A DNA stretch of 64,000 nt from Tolypocladium sp. Sup5 PDA-1 (Eukaryota; Ascomycota; Sordariomycetes; Hypocreales; Ophiocordycipitaceae). Where the stretch lies: contig JPHH03000007.1 of the NCBI GenBank assembly GCA_000750105.3, positions 558,001 to 622,000 of the forward strand, in the 5' to 3' direction. The notes beneath the pieces are model-generated. The model did not search any database. It worked only from the letters and a program-made list of their open reading frames with translations, and had not been told where the DNA came from. Below, one piece after another: positions 22,835 through 33,270 of this stretch (position 1 is its first letter; each line of letters starts with the position of its first letter). The position numbers and the translations under genes were made by a program.

Positions 22835-25800
22835 TCATCCGAATCGCAGTCGTCTTGCTGGCCGTGAGACGAGATCCTGCCTCTCCGGCGACCCGTCGCC
22901 GTTCACTGGCGGCGCCTCCTTACCAGGTCCAACGCCGTGTGTCCTCTTCATGCCAGTAATCGCCGCCAGACTAGTCCGTGGCTCTGGATGCGTATTTCTC
23001 TGCGTGGGGCTTTCCCCTGGGACAAGACCTTCATCAGGATGGAGAGTCCTGCCGAAGCCTCTACCGAACAAATGTTGAGGCGTGCGAAGCGTGGCCATCT
23101 GAGACGCGCTGTCACCATTGACGTCTGGAAGATCGACTATTTCCGCGTTCTTGATCCAGTTGTAGACTGGCCGAATGTCAAGGATAGACTTGACCTGGCG
23201 ATGTTCCGCTTGAGTCATGTGTCGCTTGCGCTCCAGAATGACTTCATCGATGCTGTTCTTCAGAACCAGTGTCTCAACGGACACTGGCTTCTGCTGGCTG
23301 ATGCGCCGAACTCGTCCGATAGCTTGCGCTTCCACTTGAGGATTGAGAACCGGATTGATAAAGTAGATTCTGGACGCCTCGCGCATGTCCAACCCGAAGG
23401 CTGCCTGGGAAATGTCCATGAGGAGCACCCTAAGAGTAGTTACTTTAGAAAATGCTTCGGGCGTCCTAGGATAGCAACGCTCACCTAAACGTAGCGTTGT
23501 GGTGAAAGGTGTTGACGTATTGGGCTCTCCGCTCGGTCGTCAACCCTCTAGCATAAATCAAGTGCTGTATTTGAAGCTGTTGGAGGTTAGTCACTGCCAA
23601 TCTACCCGGGGCTCGAAAGGGACACTTGCCACGTCAAGCATGCTTGCAAGATACCAAGCAACGTTTTCATTTTCGTAGAAGACAATCATCTTTTCTTGCT
23701 CCTGGTGTTGAGCAATGGAGTCAATCAAATATGACAACTTGGCCGAAACCGTAGATGTGATTGTGGTGAGCTGCAATGGCGCGGGCAGGCTCTCCGGATT
23801 CATGCTCTCCTTGGGATTGACGGCATTGAGACCGCGAGTACGAGATTTCTTTCGGGGCCCGTCATCACCGAGCTTGGTATTCCCGGCCAGGGTCTCGGTC
23901 TTCTTCTCCCTACCACCAGGTGTCGTTTCGGGTGTCTGGGCCGCCAGAATCTTGTCTCTTTCAAGTACGCCCTGCTGTATCAGACGGCCGTTGAGAAGGG
24001 AGTTGAGCTGCTCTGGCTCGCTGGCCACATTGTGTAGCAGTTTCTGTAGAGACAACAGCATGCTGGCTGATGTGCAGACGGTATCGCCACTCTCGCCATC
24101 CAAGGACCAGGTTTGCCCGGCGCGGCCTGGAAACTCCTGGACGCATACAGGCATTTCATGGAATTGGTTACTGAGACCCCTGAGCTTGTTCTTCACTGCC
24201 AAGTGGCCGACACCGATGGCTTCCCGAAGCAGCGATTCATCTTCGGGACTTATCACCACTTTTCTCTCTCGCAGGAACCCTTCGGCAGTCTCGACAGCCT
24301 TGGCGATTTCCTCGGATGAAAAAAAGGACCCTCCAAAGAAGCTCGTTTGCTTCAAGTTGTGCACTATTTGAAGCAAGCTCTTCTTTTGCCGTGCATGGAA
24401 AAAGTAGTCCATGTCGGTTCTCTGTGACTGTACCGAATTGAAGATGATCATCATTGCAAATACGTTCAATGACAACCGGTCCTGGTAGGATCCATCGAGC
24501 ACGACGATTTTCTCATCAACAGGCGGCAGAAGATCGCTGACTTCCGCTAGCTGATGGCGTATTATGAGGGAGTTGAGAGTAGACTTCAAAGAATCCCACC
24601 GCCCATAGCTGCGTGGGTTATGCTTTGGAAGCAACAGGTAGGTATCCCAATCGGCCAACGTATCCTCTGTCTCTCTGTAGGTGTTGGCCCACGGTCGCGC
24701 CTTGAGGTACAGGGATGCGATTGAACCCAAGCGTTGCAGATCCTTCTTTTCCATCTCAGTTGAAGACTCGTTCGGTGCCTGACCATTCTGCGAGTCAGGC
24801 ACAACCCCAATGGTGCCAGTTTGTTCTTCGTTTGGATTGTGGCTGTCATCGACTCCGAACAGGCCATGAGACGGCGTTCCCGTCACTATCCAGCGGGACG
24901 AAAAGTTCATGGAATCCAACCCAGTTAAAAGGTTGCTTTTGTGGCCGATCTTGGAATTGCCAAGCTTATGGCCCTCGTCGACAATGCATCGTTTAAAATG
25001 TACTGTGGAAAGAGCGGAGTTGCCGATACCCCCCTCCTGCTTCACAATCCTTTCGAAACGGGACTGCGAGAACAGGACTATGTCGTACTCCAAAAGAGAC
25101 TCCGCTCGCGGGAGCCGGTCATTCTTCGTCAGAACGAGAACCTTTAGTCCCTTGGTATGCTTCGCTATCTCTTGCTTCCACTGGGCCACCAAGTTGGCCG
25201 GCACAATGACAAGGCTCGCCGGGGTAAGGTGTATCGTTTCAGGCCGCTCGAAGTACTGTTGCGCATGTCGCCGTCCGCGTCGCAGTGAGGGAGCTGGGAG
25301 AAGATAGTAGCCAGGATTCCGTTGCAGGGCCTCAGCACATTTGCTGAACTCGTATCCAAGCTGCGTCTTCCAGGCATCAAAGTAAGACTTCCAAGGAACA
25401 GCGTGTCGGGTAGCACACGATGCAGCCATGTCGGCAAGAGATGCAATCTTTCTGCGTTTCAGTGGCTCTCCGCCTTGATAGAGCTCGGGGGGCTTGGTAG
25501 GAAAGTCCTTGGTAGCCAGGATGAGAGCAAGGCAAATGATTGTCTTGCCTGCGCCCATTTCTTCGGCCAAGATGCCGCCAGAAATCCCGTCATAGTAGCG
25601 CGGTTCAGCAAGGACTGTACAAGCCACAGGATCGAGATACCACGAGGACCCCGCGTGATCCTCGACTGATACAAGCCGAGGGTCAAGCACCTTTCCAGGT
25701 GCTGACTCCTTTTGCAGCATCAAAGCCGCCGACCGTCGTTGATAGGGGTGCAATTCCGTTGTCAGGCCCGATACCCCACTGTCAAACAAATCGTACATTG

Positions 25801-26374
25801 CATCCTGGAAGTGGGATTCGTTGACCAGGCTCGGATCCGGGTTTGGCGATGGAATCCTATTGAATACTTGCAGCAGCGACACGTCGTCGCCGGCATCATT
25901 TTGGCCGAGAGTAGACAGGGTAGTGTAACCGGTAGAGAAAGCCAAGTTTTGTCCTTGCCATGCATCTTTGGAGTAGTCCAGTCCACGGAGAACTGCTTGT
26001 CTTGATTTCGCCAGGCCAGGATGTGCCCGGTCGACTACTCGTCGGGACACGTCGTCCGGAAGCAGGTACACGCGAATAGTCGCCGCTGTCGAATCCACGG
26101 CAGTTATGCGCAACTCGAGATCTATCCAGCGGGCACGGAAGAGAGATGAGAGGTGTCGTAAACGCGGTGTCTTGAACAAGTGTTGCTGCACTTCGAGTGG
26201 AAGGTAGGGGTTGTCGCAATGAGTCTCGTTGGCGCCATCTGGGTGCAAATGCTCGCGAAAGCGACTCCATGACTGCAAACTCGCTGATGCCCAGGTTTCA
26301 TCGCTCAATCCAGCTTCGTCTTTCGAGATTCCAGTGCACCCAGCAGGGATATACCAGTCTCGTTGGATGTGCAT
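22835..26374 (-). CDS. SNF2-family DNA-dependent ATPase
   Basis: Three exons (26374-23633, 23576-23485, 23429-22835) give 1142 residues in frame. The first intron (56 nt) carries a CTAAC branch site near its end. Helicase motifs in order: Walker A EEMGAGKT (residues 271-278), motif II as VDEGH (465-469), motif III TGTP near 498-501, and in the C-terminal lobe MIVFYENENVAWYLASMLD, LQIQHLIYARGLTTERR, LLMDISQAAFGLDM and the motif VI region QAIGRVRRISQ. Motif II is DEGH, which is within the SNF2 range. A long insertion of about 350 residues separates the lobes; no RING finger is seen, unlike typical Rad5/Rad16/HLTF proteins. The N-terminal 200 residues are unassigned. A role in chromatin remodelling or DNA repair is inferred from the family only. 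Confidence 0.85.
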
Positions 26375-26766
26375 GATCGCACCAGTGCGGAAGGTACCGG
26401 CGGGGTTCTGTGGCTTTATGCTCGGAAGTCGCCACCGTCGTTGGCACGGCTCTAAACGGGTCCGTAGCCGAGACCGTTACCGTGGCTGGCAGAGTATGCC
26501 ATGTCGTGTCGACGAGGAACGCTGCGGCCTGTCGAGTGCGCGTGTGTGAAGGAGTGAAAGAGTCGGGGGTGAGTGAGATGGCATGGATGCCTGTTAGCCG
26601 TTGGTGGTCAGCTATTGGCACTGTACGGCCGCCTCGCATTTTTGCGCTAACGTACAGTGCCACTCGCACTATACGCCTTCTCGCCTTGGCTGGCAACTGT
26701 GAGTTCTGTTCGTTGGAGCCAGATCCAGCCACGGTGATTCATAGGCTCTTTTATTCTGAAACGTAG
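26375..26766. other. Intergenic region upstream of the SNF2 gene
   Basis: 392 bp between the SNF2 start and the stop of the HECT-like gene, both on the minus strand. It holds the 11-bp inverted repeat described separately; nothing else was recognised. Confidence 0.4.
26617..26661. repeat. Perfect 11-bp inverted repeat
   Basis: GGCACTGTACG (26617-26627) and its exact complement CGTACAGTGCC (26651-26661), separated by 23 bases. It lies about 240 bp before the SNF2 start codon. It could be a dimer binding site, or a hairpin in the 5' leader of the transcript. Confidence 0.6.
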
Positions 26767-28308
26767 TCATATTTCTAGTCTCCATCGCTCCAAGAGACCC
26801 GAGTTCCAGTCCTTGAAGGACCTTTCGCGCTCAGGGAGCAGGACGTTGCTCGACTTCAACCTCTCCCGAGCCGCCTCGATGGCCTTTGCCGGCATGTTGA
26901 TGTCTTGTACGTCCGATGTAAGGGGCTCCATCAGCTTGATCCCTTCGTCTAGGCCAATCTCCTGGTACAGTATCTTCATCGCGGCCCTCCTGCCCTCGAA
27001 AGCCGAGGATGTATAGATGACGTTGGAGTTCAAGACCCAGAGATACAGCACCCGTGTGGATGCATTCTCCTTCTCCGACGCGTGCGGTGCTATGACGGAC
27101 TTGGCACATCCTGACCGTGAAATGGTAGCGAGCAAGGTCGAGGCCAAACATTCAGGCCCGCTCGGAGCCCTGCTGGGCGATACGGTTTCACACGTAACCT
27201 GCCACTTGAACAGGGTCACAGACAGAGCAAGTGTGCTATATAGACCAACCTCTGTGCTGCAACTGCTGCAGAAGACGTGGAGAAACTTTCCCGAGAACGC
27301 TTCTCCCATGGCCAGGGAGCTGGTGCTGCACGTCGTGCCCGATGTCGAGGAAGAAAACTGAACCGTGTCAGCATGTGAAAGAGCAATTGACGTCTGCGCA
27401 AGCTATTTGTTTCCGCGAAATGTGCCTCGTCAAATCTTCAGAAATCCACGGCTCTGGAAATACGGAAGATATTAAGAGATAACCTTTCAACCGCACCAAG
27501 GGATCCCATCCTCACGTGGGGAGGGTTCGCCGAGGAGGGCCGCCCACAGAGTGGGAACGGTAAGAGTCTTTGTTCTTGGGGAATTGTATCGGTGACCATG
27601 CCAATGGGCGGCTCTTAGAGAGCCGGACTGGCCACCTTCTAGTTCCCCGTTGCTCGGAGTGGAAGGGGGGTCACGAAATCGCAAACCGCCGGCGGGACTC
27701 ACCAACAGGCCATCACAATCCGATTCAGCGAACATGAATGAGGTGATGTCGACAAATCCGACACTTGGCTGCGCAGTTATGGCGCTGTTGGCTCCGTAGC
27801 CTCTGTTTGCGAGCGCTTCATCTTCATGTTCGCCGTGGTCGTGGGGCTTATGGCAGTGCCAAAACTCCATCATCTCAGCCCAGTTTTCGCTGGGTAAGTC
27901 TTTCCACGACCCGATCTTGCCGCCTTGAACGACAGCGGTGCCGCATCCTCGGCAGCATATCGAGGAGCCGACCTTGATATCCGTAGAGTTCCAAGGCACT
28001 GCCTGGTCTTCGGGCGAGAACCGAGTTGCGCTGGCCTCGGCGGGCGAGACAGGCAGCCTCCAACTCTGCTCCGCGGATGCTACCTTTGGCACTGCGAGCA
28101 CCGCACTCGTTGCGACCGTAGCAGGGAGATCCAAGTCTTCGGAGTGGCCCCGGTGACGAACGCGGAGCCGGCGACCTCCATCGACTACTTCGGCAGACGT
28201 CGACGCGTCTGATGGCGAGGGCAGCGCGACTCCGACAGACACCTGTCTGATGTTTGACAAGAGCTCCGCGTAAATCGAGATGCCCGCATTGGGCTTTGCC
28301 GCCGCCAT
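26767..28308 (-). CDS. HECT-like ubiquitin ligase / E2-binding protein (UBE3D-type)
   Basis: Start ATG 28308 (MAAAKPNAGISIYAELL). Exon 1 runs to 27516; the best second exon is 27302-26767, giving 442 residues; the intron is then 213 nt. Family hallmarks in order: ICCRGCGTAVV, then LPSENWAEMMEFWHCHKPHD (a signature of this family), FVDITSFMFAESDC, a second Cys pair FCSSCSTEVG, LFKWQV, and LYLWVLNSNVIYTSSA near the C-terminus. These proteins bind the E2 (UBE2C class in animals) and promote ubiquitin transfer; they are structurally only distantly HECT-like. The exact splice sites around 27303-27515 are my best fit on phase and could be off; an open frame continues past the donor. It is divergent from the questin-oxidase-like gene with 295 bp between. 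Confidence 0.8.
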
Positions 28309-28603
28309 GGCATTGGCCTCGTTACCTTTGCCCTCGAGGCGTCTGCAACTTGGTGGATATACGAGCGGCGGAAATGGATGATGAGGTCGTGAATGAACCA
28401 AGGAGCGGCAGCGGGCCATCACGTTTTGTCGGGGCATTTTTAGTGACCACGACGGTACAAAACACTGGGGCGCCCGGCCACCCCACCAGCCCACCAGCCC
28501 ACCCATCTCCACCCTCTTCTCAACGCATCGGACGACGTCACTCTATAACCCACGTGCTCTCTCACCATATTCCTCTCTGTGGTCTGGACAGGGTGACAGC
28601 AAA

Positions 28604-29941
28604 ATGTCGGGCTTCTTGTCATATGTGCCCATTGCCAACAGGCTCGTGGCTTCGGATTCAAAGTCTCGCGCGATCAATCTGCCCTCGGTCGAGATCCACA
28701 AGATAGAGACCAACCCAGACCGGCGCGCTCGCTGTCTCAAGCACCTGCTCAAGGCAAACCATGTCAACTATTCCATCGTGTACAACAGTCTCCGCTTCAA
28801 CAACCATAACCCTCACCTCCTCAGCACGGCCTACCTTCTTGGGGCAAGCGAGTCTCAGTTGCAGGACATCTACGAGGCCGAAATCAAGCAATTGGAACCA
28901 TGGACGCCGTCTCCGGCCGAGCTCATGGACCAGGATTGGATGGACTTTCTGGGAGACAAGCGGTACCAGCGAGCATATGTCGACTACTTCGAAGACAAGC
29001 TCGCAATGGAGTATGCCTACGACTGGAAGCAAGAATTACAGCACTTCCTGTTCAGCGGCGATGAGCCTCTATTTTATGGATTACTCGGCGGGTGTATGTG
29101 TGGATGGGCCCTTGGTGATTGACTCGTGACGCTGACTCTGCGATAGTCGGACACCCGCTCATCCATCTTGGCTATGCCTATGAGATGGACTGCAAGGAAA
29201 TTGCCATGGAGGCCCTCGGCTTGGCCTGTATTCAGCACAACTTCCTCCAAAAGTACATCGCCGACACATCTTACACGAAACCATCCCCAATAGCCTCGAG
29301 CTCGCCGCTGGATCTGCTCATTCAAATGTCAAAGGATGACCGATTCAAGAGACTCCCAGAGAAGCTCGATTTCCTCGAGCTCGAGGCCATTTTCGATAAG
29401 CACGAGGAACTTTTGATGGAGTACTGGAACGCTTGGGAGATGGATGACCCCGTGAAGCAATTCCAGCTGTCACAGGAAGCTGCTGTCGCCCTGCTGGTCA
29501 CAACTGTCAAACCGGGTACTCATGCATACAATTTCTTCCTCGTCCATCTGCTGACAGCCAGCCACGCCGTTCGCGTTTTGCTCCCCTTCGTCCCTCCCCA
29601 GCACCACATCACTCTTGTCAGGGAATGGTGGCTCCTGGTCATCGCGGTGTTCATTGTCAAGGGGCGGCCGCTGCCAGACCCCGACAACCTCGAAAAGAAT
29701 ATTAGCGGCAAGAACTGGGAATATGTGCAAAAGCAAGCACTCGCTTCGCGGTGGTTAAACGATGCACACTTTATCAAGGGTAAGTGGACCTTGCAGATTC
29801 AAACATGCAGCACAACCGTGGCTAACACAGACAGCAATCCGATCAATGAAAGAGGCGGCCAAAACATGGGAAGATCCCAACGGGGGCTATCTCCACGCCG
29901 CTGTAGCATTCGTTGACAACTTTAAAGGATGGGCATTTTAA
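28604..29941 (+). CDS. Questin-oxidase-like protein (AflY/DUF4243 family)
   Basis: Three exons (28604-29093, 29147-29779, 29835-29941) give 409 residues, all phases closing. The protein has family features: NHVNYSIVYNSLRFNNHNPH near residue 52, HPLIHLGYAYE right after the first splice site, a His-containing helix pair (THAYNFFLVHLLTASHAVR), and GGYLHAAVAFVDNFKGW at the end. Members such as AflY act in Baeyer-Villiger-type steps of fungal polyketide pathways, but many relatives lie outside such clusters. Here there is no polyketide synthase or tailoring gene in the window, so the substrate is unknown and a secondary-metabolite role is not supported. No signal peptide or membrane segment. Confidence 0.8.
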
Positions 29942-30349
29942 TGTCAACTGGCTGGAAATCAAGAGGCATCAAGGGCCAGTATAGCAACGTATGTTGACCT
30001 AGCTTGCCGGTTCGACGGCTGTGTCGGTGGGGGTATGTTTTAATACCGCGTGTAAGTCACAGAAACTACAACGAAACGGTCTTGTCGATGGTTCGACGTT
30101 GTAAGAGACGAAATGGTGTGCGTCCATCCATCGACGTGAGATGAATGGTGGACAGTGCGGATTGATGCTGCATGTAATGCACTGTGCCCTGTGGATCTGC
30201 ACCTCAACCCAGCCGCGTGAGCTAGGCAGCGCCAGGCCGCCTCCTCGTCCAACCTCAGCTCTGATGCCCTGCCTCATGCCACCATTTGCCCAATTCGACG
30301 ACTCCAGCCCGTATGGAAGCCCCAAGTCGCAGATGCTCCAGTCGCGTTA
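29942..30349. other. Intergenic region upstream of RAD17
   Basis: 408 bp between two plus-strand genes; 3' region of one gene and promoter of RAD17. No clear element recognised. Confidence 0.4.
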
Positions 30350-32926
30350 ATGGCCCCGCCCGCGAAGCGCCGCAGGCGGAACCCCGTTGAGGAGTCGGAC
30401 GATGACGACGAACCGCCCCGAACCAACACCCTGGCCAACTACCTCCTGTCATCCCCGAGCTCTCCTTCCAAGAATCGAATACCGTCCGCGTCACCGAGTC
30501 CTGTCAAGAGCAGAATCGGTGCCGACTCATCGACTGCCGCAGCGTCCCCGAGCAAATCCCGCAGAGCTCCCACGCAAAAGAACGGCACGAGCTCAAGTCC
30601 CCGGAAGACCAGAGATGCTGGCAAGAACGAGGAGAAGGGCAGAACGGCCGACCTGAAGACGCTCTTCTCGAAGCAAGCTCAGCGAGCCACGAGGCCAGGC
30701 ATAAACAGTGACAAGAGGAGCACCCCGATCGACGACATAATCAGCGACCCCATCTCCGAAGACGACGAGATATCGGAGCTCAAGGCTAGCTCCTCCAGCT
30801 TAGTTGGGCAGCATGCTAGGAAGCGTTTGAGAGACGGCGCGGAACAGGCATCGGCCGAGGCACCCAGCGCGAGCCAACGCTTTCTCAGGCCGCCGAAGCC
30901 TGCGGGCTCAGATGCTCTAAATGACGACTTGCGGCCGTGGTCGGAACGATTCGGCCCCAAAAATCTCGACGAGCTCGTGGTACACAAGAAGAAAGTCTCG
31001 GATGTTCGAAGATGGCTGGAAGATGTCATTGCGGGCCGGCTGAGGCAGCGGGTGCTGATTCTCAAAGGCGCTGCCGGCGCGGGCAAGACGACTACGATGC
31101 GGCTGCTTGCCCAAGACATGGGCTGTGAGCTCTTGGAATGGAAGAATCCCACGGGGGCGTCCGCCACGGGCTTTGTGTCAACCTCGGCGCAGTTTGACGA
31201 GTTTCTTGGGCGAGGAGGCAAGTTTGGGACCCTCGACATGGAAGGCCCCCTGACTTCGACCCCGATGAGTTCGAACGGGATCAACCAAGATCACACCAAG
31301 AGGATAATCCTCATCGAAGAGTTTCCGAATACCTTTTCCAGATCCTCGACGACGTTGAATTCCTTTCGAAGCTCGATACTTCAGTACCTCACCGCGTACA
31401 CACCATCCCTGACCATGTTCGGCAAGAGGTCACAGGCGGAACCGATAAAGCCGGTTGTGCTGGTAATTTCCGAAACGCTGTTGACTACGACGTCGGCGTC
31501 GGCAGACAGCTTGACTGCCCATCGATTGCTTGGGCCAGATATCCTCCGTCACCCTGGTGTGGGCGTGATTGAATTCAATGCAGTCGCCCCCACGCTGCTG
31601 GCCAAAGCTCTGGAGCTGATTGTCCAGAAAGAAGCTCGGAAATCCGGCCGCAGGAGAACGCCCGGGCCCCAAGTGCTGAAGCGACTGGGCGAGATTGGAG
31701 ACGTTCGAAGTGCCATCTCGTCGCTCGAGTTCCTCTGCCTCAAGGGCGACCAAGAGGCTGACTGGGGAGCCAAGGTGACGTTCACGAAGCAGAAGAAGGG
31801 GGCCAGGGACGGCATTGGCCTGACTAAGGGCGAGACGGAAAGCCTGGAGCTGATATCGCAACGCGAGGCGAGCCTGGGCATCTTTCACGCTGTTGGTAAG
31901 GTGGTACACAACAAGCGTGACGAAGCGCCGCCGCCAGGCAACACGGTCGAGGATCTACCGACATACTTGTCACGGTTCTCACGACCTAAGAGGTCGGAGG
32001 TATCTGTCGACACACTTATAGACGAGACGGGGACCGACACACACACCTTCATCTCAGCTCTGCACGAGAACTACATACTATCCTGCGAGAGCACGGGGCC
32101 AATGGACCTCTCGACACCCATGGACTACGTCAACGAATGCATCGAGTACCTCTCTCTAAGCGACCTGCTGTGTTCGTCTCGAGACGTCTTCTTTGGTGGG
32201 AGAGGCGGGTTTTCGGGGCGGGATGCCGGCAGCCAACTCCTCCGCCAGGACGAGATGACGTTCCAGGTCGCCGTCCGTGGGATGCTGTTCTCCCTGCCCA
32301 ACCCCGTCAAGCGAAAGACGACGACAACGTCGAGGGGTATCGATGCGTTCAGAATGTTCTACCCTACGAGCCTAAAACTCTGGAGGGCAAAGGAAGAAGT
32401 CGAGGGCCTCATCGATGTCTGGTCGTCCAAGGTACTAAGGGGGGAGGGGCAACTGCCCACCAAGAACCTCACGGATGGCGCGAATGCATTCCGGAAGCCG
32501 CAGGCTTCGTCGGGAGACATATCGTGGATGCAGCGCCAGCAACAAGCCAAAGCCGCGGCATCCAAGGCCAGCGAGCCGCACGACGACGCGCAAGACGACC
32601 CTCCTCTGCTCTCGCTGGGCAGTGCCGCCCGTCGCGAGATGCTCCTCGACCGCCTCCCCTACATGGCGCACATCGCCCGCGCCCGCACCCGCAAAACCTC
32701 GATCCGGCTCCGCGACCTCGAGAAGATTGTCTCCTTCAACGGTGTCGCCGCCGCAAATGAGGAGTCCGACGCCGAGGACGACCCCGTGTCAGGCGAGGCC
32801 TGGGCCACGGACAAGCCCTCCGAGGAGGCCAGCCCTAGGAAGAAGAGCACGGGGATCAAAGAAGGCGCCATGTCGGGCATGCTAGCGCAGAAATTGGTAC
32901 TGAGCGACGACGATATTGAGGATTAG
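30350..32926 (+). CDS. RAD17: Checkpoint clamp loader Rad17
   Basis: Single-exon gene of 858 residues. The N-terminal 190 residues are basic, Ser-rich and disordered (MAPPAKRRRR... is a likely nuclear signal). The AAA+ core begins PWSERFGPKNLDELVVHKKK (residue ~197), with Walker A GAAGAGKTTT (~240-248) and Walker B IILIEEFPN (~319), followed by ELLEWKNP-type Rad17 sequence and a sensor region. The C-terminal part carries the Rad17-specific helical region and ends acidic (LSDDDIED). Rad17 with Rfc2-5 loads the 9-1-1 clamp at damaged DNA and starts the ATR/Mec1 checkpoint. No introns and a well-placed start make the model firm. It converges with the purine gene to its right. Confidence 0.93.
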   Translation: MAPPAKRRRRNPVEESDDDDEPPRTNTLANYLLSSPSSPSKNRIPSASPSPVKSRIGADSSTAAASPSKSRRAPTQKNGTSSSPRKTRDAGKNEEKGRTADLKTLFSKQAQRATRPGINSDKRSTPIDDIISDPISEDDEISELKASSSSLVGQHARKRLRDGAEQASAEAPSASQRFLRPPKPAGSDALNDDLRPWSERFGPKNLDELVVHKKKVSDVRRWLEDVIAGRLRQRVLILKGAAGAGKTTTMRLLAQDMGCELLEWKNPTGASATGFVSTSAQFDEFLGRGGKFGTLDMEGPLTSTPMSSNGINQDHTKRIILIEEFPNTFSRSSTTLNSFRSSILQYLTAYTPSLTMFGKRSQAEPIKPVVLVISETLLTTTSASADSLTAHRLLGPDILRHPGVGVIEFNAVAPTLLAKALELIVQKEARKSGRRRTPGPQVLKRLGEIGDVRSAISSLEFLCLKGDQEADWGAKVTFTKQKKGARDGIGLTKGETESLELISQREASLGIFHAVGKVVHNKRDEAPPPGNTVEDLPTYLSRFSRPKRSEVSVDTLIDETGTDTHTFISALHENYILSCESTGPMDLSTPMDYVNECIEYLSLSDLLCSSRDVFFGGRGGFSGRDAGSQLLRQDEMTFQVAVRGMLFSLPNPVKRKTTTTSRGIDAFRMFYPTSLKLWRAKEEVEGLIDVWSSKVLRGEGQLPTKNLTDGANAFRKPQASSGDISWMQRQQQAKAAASKASEPHDDAQDDPPLLSLGSAARREMLLDRLPYMAHIARARTRKTSIRLRDLEKIVSFNGVAAANEESDAEDDPVSGEAWATDKPSEEASPRKKSTGIKEGAMSGMLAQKLVLSDDDIED

Positions 32927-33270
32927 GGGGCGGCGGCGTGATGACTTATGTACTATAATACCAGGCTTGGCTTCGAATGGGGTATTGCTCTGGCGTTTCT
33001 GCACACATGCGCTACTTCGAATTAGATCAAGAACAGAACGGGACCGAGAACAGATTCTGGGCATGCGCGCCATCACGGCGCAGCTTAGGTTTATCATCTC
33101 TACATGTAACGCCACTCTGGCAGTTTGACATTTTCTGCACCGTCCCAATACCCCAATACCCGACACATCTCGCATACCTTGACAACCAATTTTCCTTCCC
33201 GAATCTGGTGAATCTCCCTCCTTTTTTGCCCTAGGTCAACCCCATACGTTTCCCCAATCGAAGAACCGCC
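32927..33270. other. Convergent intergenic region
   Basis: 344 bp between the stops of RAD17 and ATIC. AT-richer than the genes; probable 3' untranslated regions. No gene. Confidence 0.4.

Noticed and set aside
28604..29941. Secondary-metabolite cluster around the questin-oxidase-like gene
   Set aside because: Neighbours are a ubiquitin ligase, RAD17 and a purine gene; no synthase or tailoring enzymes are in the window.
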